DNA of 64,000 nt from Nocardioides sp. cx-173 (GTDB lineage Bacteria > Actinomycetota > Actinomycetes > Propionibacteriales > Nocardioidaceae): positions 2,685,001-2,749,000 of the forward strand of contig NZ_CP088262.1 of assembly GCF_021117365.1 (NCBI RefSeq), in the 5' to 3' direction. The notes under the pieces are model-generated. The model searched no databases, was not told where the DNA came from, and saw only the letters and a list, made by a program, of their open reading frames with translations. Within the stretch, counting starts at the first letter, position 1. Each line of letters opens with the position of its first letter. Made by a program: the position numbers and the translations under genes. Below, in pieces: positions 28,662 to 38,479 of this stretch.

Positions 28662-30701
28662 TCAGTCGGGGATGCTGCGCTCGATCTCGGCGAGCCAGCT
28701 GTCCGGCTTGGCGTCCGACGGCATCCGCCAGTCGCCGCGGGGTGACATGGTGCCCCCCGCGCTGACCTTGGGGCCGTTGGGCAGCGCCGAGCGCTTGAAC
28801 TGGCTCATGAAGAACCGCTTGGTGAAGACCACCAGCCACTGCTTGACCGTGGCCAGGTCGTAGGCGGCCCGGCGCTCCTCGGGGAAGCCGGGGGGCCACT
28901 CCCCCTTCGCGGCGTCTCGCCAGGCGTGCCAGGCCAGGAAGGCGATCTTGCTCGGCCGCTGGCCGTAGCGGATCGTGTGGAAGAGCGTGAAGTCCTGCAG
29001 CGAGTAGGGGCCGACGGTGTCCTCGGTGGCCTGGGGCTTCTTGCCCTCCTCGGTCGGCACCAGCTCGGGAGTGATCTCCTGCTCCAGGATGCCGCGCAGC
29101 AGCTCGTTGGTCTCCTCGTCGAACTGCCCCGAGTCGGCCACCCAGCGGATCAGGTGCTGCACGAGGGTCTTGGGCACGCCGACGTTGACGTTGTAGTGCG
29201 ACATCTGGTCGCCCACGCCGTAGGTGCACCAGCCGAGCGCCAGCTCGGACAGGTCCCCGGTGCCGACCACGATCCCCTTGCGGTGGTTGGCGATGCGGAA
29301 GAGGTAGTCGTAGCGCAGGCCGGCCTGAACGTTCTCGAACGTCACGTCGTAGACGGGCTCGCCCCCGGCGAAGGGGTGGTCGATGTCGGCCAGCATCTGC
29401 GTGGCCGCGGGGCGGATGTCGAGCTCCTCGAACGTCACGCCGAGGCTCTTGGCCAGCCGAGTGGCGTAGGACTTCGTGACGTCGCCGGTCGCGAAGCCCG
29501 GCATCGTGATCGCCTGGATGTCGCTGCGGGGGCGCCCGAGGCGGTCCATCGCCCGGGCGATGACGATCAGGGCGTGGGTGGAGTCCAGGCCGCCGCTGAC
29601 GCCGATGACCGGCTTGGGGTTCCCGATCGCCTGGATCCGCTGCTCCAGGCCGGAGACCTGGATGTTGTAGGCCTCGTAGCAGTCCAAGGCGAGGCGGGCG
29701 GGGTCGTCGGGCACGAACGGGAAGCGGTCGACCTTGCGCCGCAGCCCGAGGTCACCGGCCGGCGGCTGGAGCTCGAAGGTGATCCGGCGGAACTCCGCGA
29801 CGCGACCGGCCAGCGTGCGCCGGTTGTCGTCGACGGTGCCCTGCCGCATCCGCTCCTGGCGGATCCGGTCCAGGTCGACGTCGGCGACCGAGCGCCGCGC
29901 CTCGTCGGGGAACCGCTCGCTCTCGGCGAGCAGGTCGCCGCACTCGTAGATCATCGTCTGCCCGTCCCACGACAGGTCGGTGGTGGACTCGCCCTGTCCC
30001 GCGGCGGCGTAGAGGTAGGCCGCGGAGCACCGCGAGCTCTGGCTGCGCACGAGCAACCGTCGGTCCTCGGCGCGCGCGACGGTGATCGGGCTGCCCGAGA
30101 GGTTGGCGAGCACGGTCGCCCCGGCCAGCGAGGCCTCGGCACTCGGCGGCACCGGGACCCACAGGTCCTCGCAGATCTCGACGTGCAGCTCGAGGCCGCG
30201 CACATCGGTCGCGGAGAAGATCAGGTCCGGTCCGAACGGCACCCTCTCCCCGTTGAGCACGGTCGTGGAGCCGCGGGTGTCGTCGCCCGGCGCGAACCAG
30301 CGGCGCTCGTAGAACTCCCGGTACGTCGGCAGGTAGCTCTTCGGAGCGACCCCCAGGACCCGGCCGCGGTGGATGACGACGGCGCAGTTCATGACCCGCG
30401 ACCCGTGCACCAGCGGCGCCCCCACCACGATCACCGGCAGCAGGTCGCGCGACTCCCCGACGATCGTGGCGATCGCCGCCTCGGTCGCCTCGAGCAGCGT
30501 GTCCTGCAGGAACAGGTCGTCGACGGAGTACCCCGTCAGCCCCAGCTCGGGGAACAGCGCCACCGCCACGCCCTCGTCGTGGCACAGCCGCGCCTGTTCC
30601 AGCACCCGCCGGGCATTGGTGGCGGGGTCCACGATCGCCACGGGCAGCGTGCACGCCGCCACCCGCGCGAAGCCATGTGCGTACGCCGAGTAGAAGTCCA
30701 C
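28662..30701 (-). CDS. nadE: Glutamine-dependent NAD+ synthetase
   Basis: 679-residue two-domain enzyme that converts deamido-NAD to NAD using glutamine. The N-terminal nitrilase-type glutaminase has the triad Glu52 ([10 protein letters not shown]), Lys121 (GVAPKSYLP) and Cys177 (VEICEDLW), nearly at the same numbers as mycobacterial NadE. The C-terminal synthetase domain has the ATP pyrophosphatase loop [14 protein letters not shown] and [12 protein letters not shown]. The GTG at 30701 starts [11 protein letters not shown], the usual N-terminus. A TAGACT about 10 nt upstream could be a -10 box of a near-leaderless transcript. The promoter region abuts the palindrome array. Confidence 0.96.
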   Translation of the reverse strand: MDFYSAYAHGFARVAACTLPVAIVDPATNARRVLEQARLCHDEGVAVALFPELGLTGYSVDDLFLQDTLLEATEAAIATIVGESRDLLPVIVVGAPLVHGSRVMNCAVVIHRGRVLGVAPKSYLPTYREFYERRWFAPGDDTRGSTTVLNGERVPFGPDLIFSATDVRGLELHVEICEDLWVPVPPSAEASLAGATVLANLSGSPITVARAEDRRLLVRSQSSRCSAAYLYAAAGQGESTTDLSWDGQTMIYECGDLLAESERFPDEARRSVADVDLDRIRQERMRQGTVDDNRRTLAGRVAEFRRITFELQPPAGDLGLRRKVDRFPFVPDDPARLALDCYEAYNIQVSGLEQRIQAIGNPKPVIGVSGGLDSTHALIVIARAMDRLGRPRSDIQAITMPGFATGDVTKSYATRLAKSLGVTFEELDIRPAATQMLADIDHPFAGGEPVYDVTFENVQAGLRYDYLFRIANHRKGIVVGTGDLSELALGWCTYGVGDQMSHYNVNVGVPKTLVQHLIRWVADSGQFDEETNELLRGILEQEITPELVPTEEGKKPQATEDTVGPYSLQDFTLFHTIRYGQRPSKIAFLAWHAWRDAAKGEWPPGFPEERRAAYDLATVKQWLVVFTKRFFMSQFKRSALPNGPKVSAGGTMSPRGDWRMPSDAKPDSWLAEIERSIPD

Positions 30702-30758
30702 GCCCGCGAGTCTAGGGATCCCCGCCCGTCGAGGCGCAAAGACCGTGAGCGCCCTCCA

Positions 30759-30861
30759 GTGGTCCAGGCGCGAGGAGCCCCAGTGCCTCTCGGTGGTCGA
30801 GGTGCGAGGAGCCCGCGCAGCCGTCTCGGTGGTCGAGGCGCGAGGAGCGCCAGGGCCTCTC
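30759..30861. repeat. Three truncated repeat half-units preceding the array
   Basis: Copies of (G/A)TGGTC(C/G)AGGYGCGAGGAGC begin at 30759, 30792 and 30828, each broken off after about 35 bp. They are 5' half-units of the repeat that follows and mark the degenerate edge of the array close to the nadE promoter. Confidence 0.8.
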
Positions 30862-32884
30862 GGTGGTCGAGGTGCGAGGAGCGCCAGCGACGAGCCTCGA
30901 GACCCAGCGAGCCGACAAGCAGCCCCGGGGTACGACGGTCAGGCCGCGGAGGTCTCGACGCTCAGGCGCTGCACGCCTTCACACCTCGACCACCGAAGCC
31001 TTCCGGTGGTCCAGGCGCGAGGAGCGCCAGCGACAAGCCTCGAGACCCAGCGAGCCGACAAGCAGCCCCGGGGTACGACGGTCAGGCCGCGGAGGTCTCG
31101 ACGCTCAGGCGCTGCACGCCTTCACACCTCGACCACCGAAGCCTTCCGGTGGTCCAGGCGCGAGGAGCGCCAGCGACAAGCCTCGAGACCCAGCGAGCCG
31201 ACAAGCAGCCCCGGGGTACGACGGTCAGGCCGCGGAGGTCTCGAGGCTCAGGCGCTGCACGCCTTCACACCTCGACCACCGAAGCCTTCCGGTGGTCCAG
31301 GCGCGAGGAGCGCCAGCGACAAGCCTCGAGACCCAGCGAGCCGACAAGCAGCCCCGGGGTACGACGGTCAGGCCACGGAGGTCTCGAGGCTCAGGCGCTG
31401 CACGCCTTCACACCTCGACCACCGAAGCCCCTCCGGTGGTCGAGGTGCGAGGAGCGCCAGCGACGAGCCTCGAGACCCCGTGAGCCGAGAAGCAGCGTGG
31501 GGTACGGCGGTCAGGCCGCGGGGGTCTCGAGGCTCAGGCGCTGCACGCCTTCACACCTCGACCACCGAAGCCCCTCCGGTGGTCGAGGCGCGAGGAGCGC
31601 CAGCGACAAGCCTCGAGACCCCGGTGAGCCAACAAGCAGCCCCGGGGTACGGCGATCAGGCCACGGAGGTCTCGAGGCTCAGGCGCTGCACGCCTTCACA
31701 CCTCGACCACCGAAGCCCCTCCGGTGGTCGAGGCGCGAGGAGCGCCAGCGACAAGCCTCGAGACCCCGGTGAGCCAACAAGCAGCCCCGGGGTACGGCGA
31801 TCAGGTCACCGGGGTCTCGAGGCTCAGGCGCTGCACGCCTTCACACCTCGACCACCGAAGCCTTCGGGTGGTCGAGGCGCGAGGAGCGCCAGCGACAAGC
31901 CTCGAGACCCCGGTGAGCCAACAAGCAGCCCCGGGGTACGGCGGTCAGGTCACCGGGGTCTCGAGGCTCAGGCGCTGCACGCCTTCGCACCTCGACGACC
32001 GAAGCCTTCCGGTGGTCGAGGTGCGAGGAGCGCCAGCGACGAGCCTCGAGACCCAGTGAGCCAACAAGCAGCCCCGGGGTACGGCGGTCAGGCCGCGGGG
32101 GGTCTCGAGGCTCAGGCGCTGCACGCCTTCGCACCTCGACCACCGAACGGGGCGCGGTCCTCTCGGTGGTCGAGGCGCGAGGAGCGCCAGCGACAAGCCT
32201 CGAGACCCCGGTGAGCCAACAAGCAGCCCCGGGGTACGGCGATCAGGTCACCGGGGTCTCGAGGCTCAGGCGCTGCACGCCTTCACACCTCGACCACCGA
32301 AGCCTTCCGGTGGTCGAGGCGCGAGGAGCGCCAGCGACAAGCCTCGAGACCCCGGTGAGCCAACAAGCAGCCCCGGGGGTACGGCGGTCAGGCCGCGGAG
32401 GTCTCGAGGCTCAGGCGCTGCACGCCTTCACACCTCGACCACCGAAGCCTTCCGGTGGTCGAGGTGCGAGGAGCGCCAGCGACGAGCCTCGAGACCCCGG
32501 TGAGCCAACAAGCAGCCCCGGGGGTACGGCGGTCAGGCCGCGGAGGTCTCGAGGCTCAGGCGCTGCACGCCTTCACACCTCGACCACCGAAGCCTTCCGG
32601 TGGTCGAGGTGCGAGGAGCGCCAGCGACGAGCCTCGAGACCAGCGAGCCGAGAAGCAGCGTGGGGTACGGCGGTCAGGCCGCGGGGGTCTCGAGGCTCAG
32701 GCGCCAGGGCGCCTTCACACCTCGACCACCGAAGCCTTCCGGTGGTCGAGGTGCGAGGAGCGCCAGCGACGAGCCTCGAGACCCCGGTGAGCCAACAAGC
32801 AGCCCCGGGGGTACGGCTGTCAGGCCGCGGGGGGTCTCGAGGCTCAGGCGCTGCACGCCTTCGCACCTCGACCACCGAAGGGGT
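30862..32884. repeat. Tandem array of 14 palindromic units of about 143 bp
   Basis: Units begin (GGTGGTC) at 30862, 31005, 31148, 31291, 31435, 31578, 31723, 31867, 32011, 32165, 32309, 32454, 32599 and 32741. Periods are 142-145 bp, with one of 154. Each unit holds two inverted halves: one begins GGTGGTCGAGG and ends GAGCCTCGAGACC; the other begins GGTCTCGAGGCTC and ends CACCTCGACCACC. They are separated by about 45 bp with GCAGCCCCGGGGTACG. Units 2 and 3 differ at a single base, which points to recent expansion. The period is not a multiple of three, so the long open frames across it are artefacts. This array fills the 2.2 kb between nadE and the HNH gene. Confidence 0.92.
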
Positions 32885-32962
32885 CGAGAAGTGCTCAGAG
32901 CCCTGTGGACAAAGGGGATTCTCGGGCCCTCGACTGTCGGTGGCGGGTGCTTGAGTGGACCC

Positions 32963-34255
32963 ATGAGCGCCCCCGGACCCGACCAGAGCTGGCAGCTGCT
33001 CGACGGTGTCCGCGCCGAGACCCGAGCAGCCACCGACGCCGAGCTGCGACGCCTCCACCTCGTCCACGACTGGTGCTCACTGCACGAGACCCACGACGAA
33101 GACGACGCCGCGTTCGGCGACCACGGCATCCCGCTCGCCGGACCCGGGGCACCCATGGTCAGCGAGTTCGCGGTCATGGAGCTCGGCGCCGCCCTGGGCA
33201 TGTCGACCGACTCCGCCAAGCGGTACATCGGCGCCGCCCTCGAGATCAAGTACCGCCTGCCCAGGATCTGGGCAAGGGTCGAAGCCGGTCAGCTCGGGTT
33301 CTGGAAAGCCCGGTGGATCGCCGAGCACACCATGTGCCTACCCCTGGCCGGCGCGGCGTTCGTCGACGCCCGGGTCGCCTACTGCGCGCACAAGGTCTCC
33401 TACGCCGAGGTCGAACGACAGATCACCACCGCGATCGCCCGGTTCGACCCCGAGCAGGCCGAGAAGCTACGCCGCCAAGCCGCCGACGGACGCAAGCTCG
33501 ACATCCACACCGAGGCCATGTCCCTCGAAGGCACGATCGAGGTATCCGGGACTCTGGATGCGCAGGACGCCCTCGACCTCGATGCCGCGATCAACCGGCT
33601 CGCCGCCGACCGCAAGGCCGCCGGCTCCACCGAGTCACTGGATGTGCGACGCGCCCAGGCCGCCGGTGACCTCGCGCGTGGGCAGGACACGCTCCCGTTC
33701 GACGGAGCCAAGGGTGGTTTCGAGACAGGACTTCGTCCTTCCTCAACCACCGAGAAGAGCATCAAGATCACCCGGGTCATCGACCTGCACGTCCACGAGG
33801 CCGGCGTGTTCGGCGACCCGAACGCCACCGTCGGCAGAAGCGGCCGCAAGCCGGTGCTCGTCGAGACCATCCGCGAGTGGTGCGGCGCACCCGACACCGT
33901 CATCAACCTCAAGCCCGTGCGGGACCTCGCCGACCACGTCCACGTCGCCGGCTACGAGCACCCCGACCGGCTCATCGAGCAGGACGACCTCGTCGACCAC
34001 CACTGCGTGTTCCCCTGGTGCACCCGCCCAGCCGAACGCTGCGACCACGACCACGTCACCCCCTACAACAAGGGCGGACCAACGTGCTCGTGCAACTCCG
34101 CACCACTGTGTCGCGGGCACCATCGCTTGAAGACCCACGGCCGCTGGTCCTATGACGTCCTGGACCGCGGCACCTACCTGTGGCACTCACCCCACGCCCA
34201 CACCTACCGCCGCGACCACACCGGCACCGAGCCCGTCCTACGCCAGAGACCCTGA
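32963..34255 (+). CDS. DUF222/13E12-repeat family HNH endonuclease
   Basis: 430-residue protein. The N-terminal DUF222 domain spans about 30-300 (VSEFAVMELGAALGMSTDSAKRYIGAALEI...GQLGFWKARWIAEHT). The C-terminal HNH nuclease has zinc cysteines and catalytic residues in CVFPWCTRPAERCDHDHV, YNKGGPT and LCRGHHRLKT, all present. ATG 32963 is the first methionine after the array; longer frames read back through repeats and are rejected. Codons at 33712-33750 encode a palindrome of the same family as the array, within a poorly conserved linker (GGFETGLRPSSTTE). Related genes are multicopy in mycobacteria and Nocardioides. Function is unknown; DNA nicking or mobility is inferred. Confidence 0.9.
   Translation: MSAPGPDQSWQLLDGVRAETRAATDAELRRLHLVHDWCSLHETHDEDDAAFGDHGIPLAGPGAPMVSEFAVMELGAALGMSTDSAKRYIGAALEIKYRLPRIWARVEAGQLGFWKARWIAEHTMCLPLAGAAFVDARVAYCAHKVSYAEVERQITTAIARFDPEQAEKLRRQAADGRKLDIHTEAMSLEGTIEVSGTLDAQDALDLDAAINRLAADRKAAGSTESLDVRRAQAAGDLARGQDTLPFDGAKGGFETGLRPSSTTEKSIKITRVIDLHVHEAGVFGDPNATVGRSGRKPVLVETIREWCGAPDTVINLKPVRDLADHVHVAGYEHPDRLIEQDDLVDHHCVFPWCTRPAERCDHDHVTPYNKGGPTCSCNSAPLCRGHHRLKTHGRWSYDVLDRGTYLWHSPHAHTYRRDHTGTEPVLRQRP
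33712..33750. repeat. 39-bp palindrome inside the HNH gene
   Basis: It begins GGTGGTTTCGAG, ends CCTCAACCACC and has a central AGGAC-TTC-GTCCT hairpin. Outer arms and total length (39 bp) are identical to the reverse complement of the solitary palindrome at 47459-47497; the centres differ. Confidence 0.85.
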
Positions 34256-34391
34256 GCGCCCCACACCCCGCCACCGCGGGGCCACCGGCACGCGCCGACC
34301 GCTACTCCGGACGCGCGGCGGCCCACGGTCGATGAGTCCGGACGACCGGGCCGGTCTCCACGTCACAGCACCCACCCCGAGGGAGACCACC

Positions 34392-34853
34392 ATGACCACC
34401 ATCTCGCCCTGCCTGTGGTTCGACGACAACCTCGAGGAGGCCGCGACGTTCTACACGGGGATCTTCCCCAACTCCTCCGTGGGACGCCTCGCCCGCCTGC
34501 CCAGCGGGGATGCGATGGCGGGCGAGTTCGACCTGGACGGGTTGACGTTCCGCGGGATCAACGGGGGGCCGATGCACGCGCACTTCACCGAGGCGGTGTC
34601 GTTCAGCGTGACCTGCCGCGACCAGGCCGAGGTCGACCACTACTGGGACTCCCTGTGCGACGGCGGCGAGGAGTCGATGTGCGGCTGGCTCAAGGACCGG
34701 TTCGGGCTGTCCTGGCAGATCGTCCCGACCCGGCTCTACGAGCTCCTCTCCGACCCTGACCCCGCGCGCGCACATGCGGCCTCGGAGGCCATGCTGGGCA
34801 TGCAGAGGATCGTGGTCGCCGACCTCGAGGCGGCGGCGGACGCCGTCGGGTGA
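34392..34853 (+). CDS. VOC-superfamily protein (PhnB-like)
   Basis: 153 residues. The fold is read from ISPCLWFDDNLEEAATFYTGIFPNS, the typical first strand-helix of PhnB/3-demethylubiquinone methyltransferase-like VOC proteins. Later come EAVSFSVTCRDQAEVDHYWDSL and GWLKDRFGLSWQIVP. It lacks an obvious complete metal triad and its substrate is unknown. ATG 34392 is preceded by GGGAGA. It stands between the HNH gene and panB. Confidence 0.88.
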   Translation: MTTISPCLWFDDNLEEAATFYTGIFPNSSVGRLARLPSGDAMAGEFDLDGLTFRGINGGPMHAHFTEAVSFSVTCRDQAEVDHYWDSLCDGGEESMCGWLKDRFGLSWQIVPTRLYELLSDPDPARAHAASEAMLGMQRIVVADLEAAADAVG

Positions 34854-34952
34854 GCGGCCACCCAGCGCGCCCGACCGGGGCCCGGGCTAGCCTGGCTCAC
34901 GGTCCGTGGACTCCATCAGGGAGCCCTTCGAGATGACGCAAGGAGCTCGACG

Positions 34953-35825
34953 ATGAGCACTCCCACCCCGGAGGAGACCGCGCCCTACGGCAGCGGTCCG
35001 ACCAAGCCCGGTGCGCAGGCGGCCACCACGATCAAGCGGGTGCGCACCCACCACCTGCGCGAGCTCAAGGAGCGCGGTGAGCGATTCTCGATGCTGACCG
35101 CCTACGAGCAGTACGCCGCCCAGACCTTTGACGAGGCCGGCATCGAGGTGCTGCTCGTCGGCGACTCCGCCAGCAACAACGTCTACGGCAACGAGACCTC
35201 GCTCCCGGTCACGGTCGACGAGATGATCCCCCTGACCCGCGCCGTGACCCGCTCGGTTCACCGGGCGCTCGTGGTCGGCGATCTCCCCTTCGGCAGCTAC
35301 CAGGCCTCCCCCGAGCAGGCCTACCTGACCGCCGTCCGGTTCATGAAGGAGGGCGGCGCCCACGCGGTCAAGCTCGAGGGCGGCGTCGAGATGGTGCCGC
35401 AGATCGAGCGGCTCACCCGGGGCGGCGTCCCGGTGATGGCCCACATCGGCTTCACCCCCCAGTCCGAGCACGCCCTCGGCGGCTACCGCGTCCAGGGCCG
35501 CGGCGACACCGGCTCCCGCGTACTCGCCGACGCGCTCGCCGTCCAGGAGGCCGGGGCCTTCGCGGTCGTCATGGAGATGGTGCCCGGCGACGTCGCCGGC
35601 CAGGTCACCAAGGAGCTGTCGATCCCCACGATCGGCATCGGCGCCGGCGCCGACTGCGACGCCCAGGTCCTCGTCTGGCAGGACGCGTTCGGCCTGCGCA
35701 CCGGTCGAATGGCGAAGTTCGTGAAGCAGTACGCCGACCTGCACGGCGTCATGCTCGAGGCGGCGCGTGCGTACGACGCGGACGTCAAGGCGGGCACGTT
35801 CCCGGGGCCCGAGCACACGTTCTGA
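34953..35825 (+). CDS. panB: 3-methyl-2-oxobutanoate hydroxymethyltransferase
   Basis: 290-residue enzyme making ketopantoate from 2-oxoisovalerate and methylene-tetrahydrofolate, the first step of pantothenate synthesis. Motifs: [35 protein letters not shown] (metal aspartate), [27 protein letters not shown] and [20 protein letters not shown]. An N-terminal extension of about 25 residues precedes the barrel, as in other actinobacteria. ATG 34953 follows AAGGAG. It is monocistronic here. Confidence 0.96.
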   Translation: MSTPTPEETAPYGSGPTKPGAQAATTIKRVRTHHLRELKERGERFSMLTAYEQYAAQTFDEAGIEVLLVGDSASNNVYGNETSLPVTVDEMIPLTRAVTRSVHRALVVGDLPFGSYQASPEQAYLTAVRFMKEGGAHAVKLEGGVEMVPQIERLTRGGVPVMAHIGFTPQSEHALGGYRVQGRGDTGSRVLADALAVQEAGAFAVVMEMVPGDVAGQVTKELSIPTIGIGAGADCDAQVLVWQDAFGLRTGRMAKFVKQYADLHGVMLEAARAYDADVKAGTFPGPEHTF

Positions 35826-35873
35826 CAGGCGAGACCTGCCAATGAGCCGGCGCCGACCGGTTACCTTCTGCCC

Positions 35874-37034
35874 ATGCGCCTGACCACTCTCGGAGTCCTG
35901 CTCAGCCTCCTGCTCGCGGGTGCTCCCGCCCTGGCCGCCCCCGCGCCTGACGACACCGGGAGCGCCGCGTCCGAGCGGCGCGCAGTGCCCCGCCTCGTCG
36001 TGACCAAGCGCGTGGTCGGGCTCAACAAGCCCTGGGACGTGAAGGTCCTGCCCGGCGGCGAGCTCCTCATCAGCGAGCGCAACACGGCCCGCATCATCGT
36101 CACGGGCAAGGGCGGCAAGCGGGTCGTGCGGTTCCCCTCGCGCCAGGTCTGGCGCTCGAACGAGACCGGCCTGTCCTCCCTCGAGGTCGACCCGGGCTTC
36201 GCCAAGAACCGGCGCTTCTACACCTGCTCCGGCGGCTTCCTCAAGGGCGGCGGTCACGACGTACGGGTCAACGTCTGGACGCTGAACAAGCAGCTGACGC
36301 GGGCGCGGTTCGTGCGCAAGCTGATCGGCGGCTTCCCGACCTCGACCGGCCGCCACGGCGGGTGCCGGCTGCTGATCACCGAGGACGGCTCGATGCTGAT
36401 CGGCACCGGCGACGCCGCGGTCGGCACCCACCCGCGCAACCTCGACTCCCTCGGCGGCAAGACCCTGCGCGTCGACCGCTTCTCCGGCAAGCCCTGGCCC
36501 ACGAACCCGTTCGCCGGCGCCGACACCCGCCGCCGGTTCGTCCACACGTTCGGCCACCGCAACGTCCAGGGCCTGGCCCAGCGCCGCGACGGCAGCCTGT
36601 GGTCGGTGGAGCACGGCTCCACCCGCGACGACGAGGTCAACAAGCTCGTCAACGGCGGCGACTACGGCTGGCACCCGGTCCCCGGCTACAACGAGTCGGT
36701 GCCCATGACCGACCAGAGCCTCCCCGGCCACCAGGTCGCCGCAAAGTGGCGCTCGGGCAGCCCGACCGTGGCCACCTCCGGGGCCGCGTTCGTGTACGGC
36801 GAGAAGTGGGGGGCGCTCAACGGCACCCTCGCCGTGGCGACGCTCAAGGCCTCCCGCGTGCTGTTCCTGACCTTTGACGCGACGGGCAAGCTCGTGCGCA
36901 AGCGCGTCCCCGCCGCCCTCACCCGCTTCGGCCGGCTGCGCTCGGTCACCGTCGCCCCCAACGGCGACCTGCTCATCACCACCGACGCCGACCGCGGGAA
37001 GGGCGCCGTCCTGCGCGTCCGTCCGGCGTCGTAG
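35874..37034 (+). CDS. Secreted PQQ-dependent sugar dehydrogenase-like protein
   Basis: 386 residues with a signal peptide (MRLTTLGVLLSLLLAGAPALAAPAP). The mature protein is a six-bladed beta-propeller of the soluble glucose/aldose sugar dehydrogenase family: LNKPWDVKVLPGGELLISERN, GLSSLEVDPGF, STGRHGGCRLLITEDGSMLIGTGD, FGHRNVQGLAQRRDGSLWSVEHG and LVNGGDYGWHPVPGYN. These contain the usual calcium/PQQ-site residues. The physiological sugar is unknown. It begins 48 nt after panB and ends 5 nt from the opposing small membrane protein. Confidence 0.9.
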   Translation: MRLTTLGVLLSLLLAGAPALAAPAPDDTGSAASERRAVPRLVVTKRVVGLNKPWDVKVLPGGELLISERNTARIIVTGKGGKRVVRFPSRQVWRSNETGLSSLEVDPGFAKNRRFYTCSGGFLKGGGHDVRVNVWTLNKQLTRARFVRKLIGGFPTSTGRHGGCRLLITEDGSMLIGTGDAAVGTHPRNLDSLGGKTLRVDRFSGKPWPTNPFAGADTRRRFVHTFGHRNVQGLAQRRDGSLWSVEHGSTRDDEVNKLVNGGDYGWHPVPGYNESVPMTDQSLPGHQVAAKWRSGSPTVATSGAAFVYGEKWGALNGTLAVATLKASRVLFLTFDATGKLVRKRVPAALTRFGRLRSVTVAPNGDLLITTDADRGKGAVLRVRPAS

Positions 37035-37039
37035 GTCGG

Positions 37040-37327
37040 CTAGGCGGTCCAGCCGAGGAACGCTCCCCCGGCGTTGAGCGCGGCGAACCAGAGCACCACC
37101 GAGAGCAGCCCCACCCACGGCAGGCGCTGCGGGTGCGGCGTCCACCACGCGAAGCAGACCAGCAGGAGCACCAGCCACACGAGCAGCAGCACGGCCACCC
37201 CCCACGGCGGCGCGAGCATCCCGCTGGCCGCGTACAGGAAGAACGACGCGGCCATGAGGCCCATCCCGACGAACGGCCACGGAGACACGGCCCGCGGCGG
37301 GGTCGAGCGTCGGCGGCGGGTGAACAC
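37040..37327 (-). CDS. Small three-helix membrane protein
   Basis: 95 residues from a GTG at 37327. After a basic start (MFTRRRRS) there are three hydrophobic helices (PFVGMGLMAASFFLYAASGML; VAVLLLVWLVLLLVCFAWW; WVGLLSVVLWFAALNAGGAFLG). It lies 8 nt downstream of the 61-residue protein on the same strand. Start position is tentative; function unknown. Confidence 0.65.
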   Translation of the reverse strand: MFTRRRRSTPPRAVSPWPFVGMGLMAASFFLYAASGMLAPPWGVAVLLLVWLVLLLVCFAWWTPHPQRLPWVGLLSVVLWFAALNAGGAFLGWTA

Positions 37328-37335
37328 CCGGATCG

Positions 37336-37521
37336 TCAGTCCTCGACCTTGTCGTCGTTCCACTCGGGGTCGTTGTCCCACTGCTCGGTGCGCTCGGCGG
37401 CCTTGTCCAGCGCCCGCGAGGCGTCGGCCTCGGTCTCGTAGGGACCGAGGCGGTCCTTGTTGGGACAGCCGTCCTCACCCTCGACGCGGCTGTGCTTGAG
37501 GCAGTACCAGAACTCGCTCAT
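37336..37521 (-). CDS. Small conserved acidic protein (SPOR-like segment)
   Basis: 61 residues: [19 protein letters not shown]...[24 protein letters not shown]. The [14 protein letters not shown] segment is like the SPOR/methionine aminopeptidase-associated small proteins found beside map in actinobacteria. It has two cysteines that might bind metal with a histidine (CLKHS, DGC). It is divergent from map, with a 25-bp gap. Function unknown. Confidence 0.75.
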   Translation of the reverse strand: MSEFWYCLKHSRVEGEDGCPNKDRLGPYETEADASRALDKAAERTEQWDNDPEWNDDKVED

Positions 37522-37546
37522 GCGGCTGAAACTACACTCGTCGCCC

Positions 37547-38416
37547 GTGACCACCTCCGACCTCGGCCACCTCCGCGTTGCGCCGGGCGCGGTCTCGCCG
37601 CGCCGGCCCGTGCCGGCGCACATCGCGCGACCCGAGTACGTCGACCGGCCGGCGCCGACGGCGTTCACCGGCTCGGAGGTCAAGGACGCCGACACCATCG
37701 AGCGGATGCGCGCGGCCGGCCGGCTCGCCGCCCAGGCCCGCGACCTCGTGGGTGCCCACGTCGAGCCCGGCGTCACCACCGACGAGCTGGACCGGATCGG
37801 GCACGAGTTCCTGTGCGACCACGGGGCCTACCCCTCGACCCTGGGCTACCGGGGCTTCCCCAAGTCGCTGTGCTCGAGCGTCAACGAGGTCGTGTGCCAC
37901 GGGATCCCCGACGACCGGCGGGTGGCGGACGGCGACATCGTCAACATCGACGTCACCGCCTACCTCGACGGCGTCCACGGTGACACCAACGCGACCTTCC
38001 TCGCCGGCGACGTCGCCGAGGAGACCAGGTTGCTGGTGGAGCGGACCCGCGAGGCCCTCGACCGAGGCATCCGCGCGGTGCGGCCGGGCCGGCGGATCAA
38101 CGTCATCGGGCGGGTGATCGAGTCCTTCGCCCGGCGCCACGGCTACGGCGTGGTCCGCGAGTTCACCGGCCACGGCATCGGCACCGCCTTCCACAGCGGG
38201 CTGGTGGTCCCCCACTTCGACACCGACGCCTACGACGAGGTGATCGAGGTCGGGATGACGTTCACGATCGAGCCGATGCTCAACCTCGGCACCCACGAGT
38301 GGGAGATGTGGGACGACGGTTGGACGGTCGTCACCCGCGACCGGCGCCCCTCGGCGCAGTTCGAGCACACGCTGCTGGTGACCCCGACGGGCGCCGAAGT
38401 TCTGACGCTTCCCTGA
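37547..38416 (+). CDS. map: Type I methionine aminopeptidase
   Basis: 289-residue enzyme that removes the initiator methionine. Metal ligands are visible: two aspartates in [20 protein letters not shown], histidine in [13 protein letters not shown], and glutamates in [10 protein letters not shown] and [11 protein letters not shown]. An N-terminal extension of about 40 residues ([22 protein letters not shown]) matches the linker of the type 1c actinobacterial enzyme. The start is a GTG at 37547. Confidence 0.95.
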   Translation: MTTSDLGHLRVAPGAVSPRRPVPAHIARPEYVDRPAPTAFTGSEVKDADTIERMRAAGRLAAQARDLVGAHVEPGVTTDELDRIGHEFLCDHGAYPSTLGYRGFPKSLCSSVNEVVCHGIPDDRRVADGDIVNIDVTAYLDGVHGDTNATFLAGDVAEETRLLVERTREALDRGIRAVRPGRRINVIGRVIESFARRHGYGVVREFTGHGIGTAFHSGLVVPHFDTDAYDEVIEVGMTFTIEPMLNLGTHEWEMWDDGWTVVTRDRRPSAQFEHTLLVTPTGAEVLTLP

Positions 38417-38479
38417 CCGGTGACGGCAAGCCGCGCGCCGCGACATCCCAGCGACACATGGTCTTTGTAGGTTGAGCCC

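Noticed and set aside
30862..32884. CRISPR array
   Set aside because: The units are contiguous, about 143 bp long and similar throughout; there are no unique spacers and no cas genes.
30745..32954. Long plus-strand open frames across the repeat array (for example 30745-32214 and 32166-32954)
   Set aside because: They arise because the repeat has no stop codons in several frames. The period (142-145, one 154) does not keep one frame, and the predicted peptide is only a translation of the palindromes.
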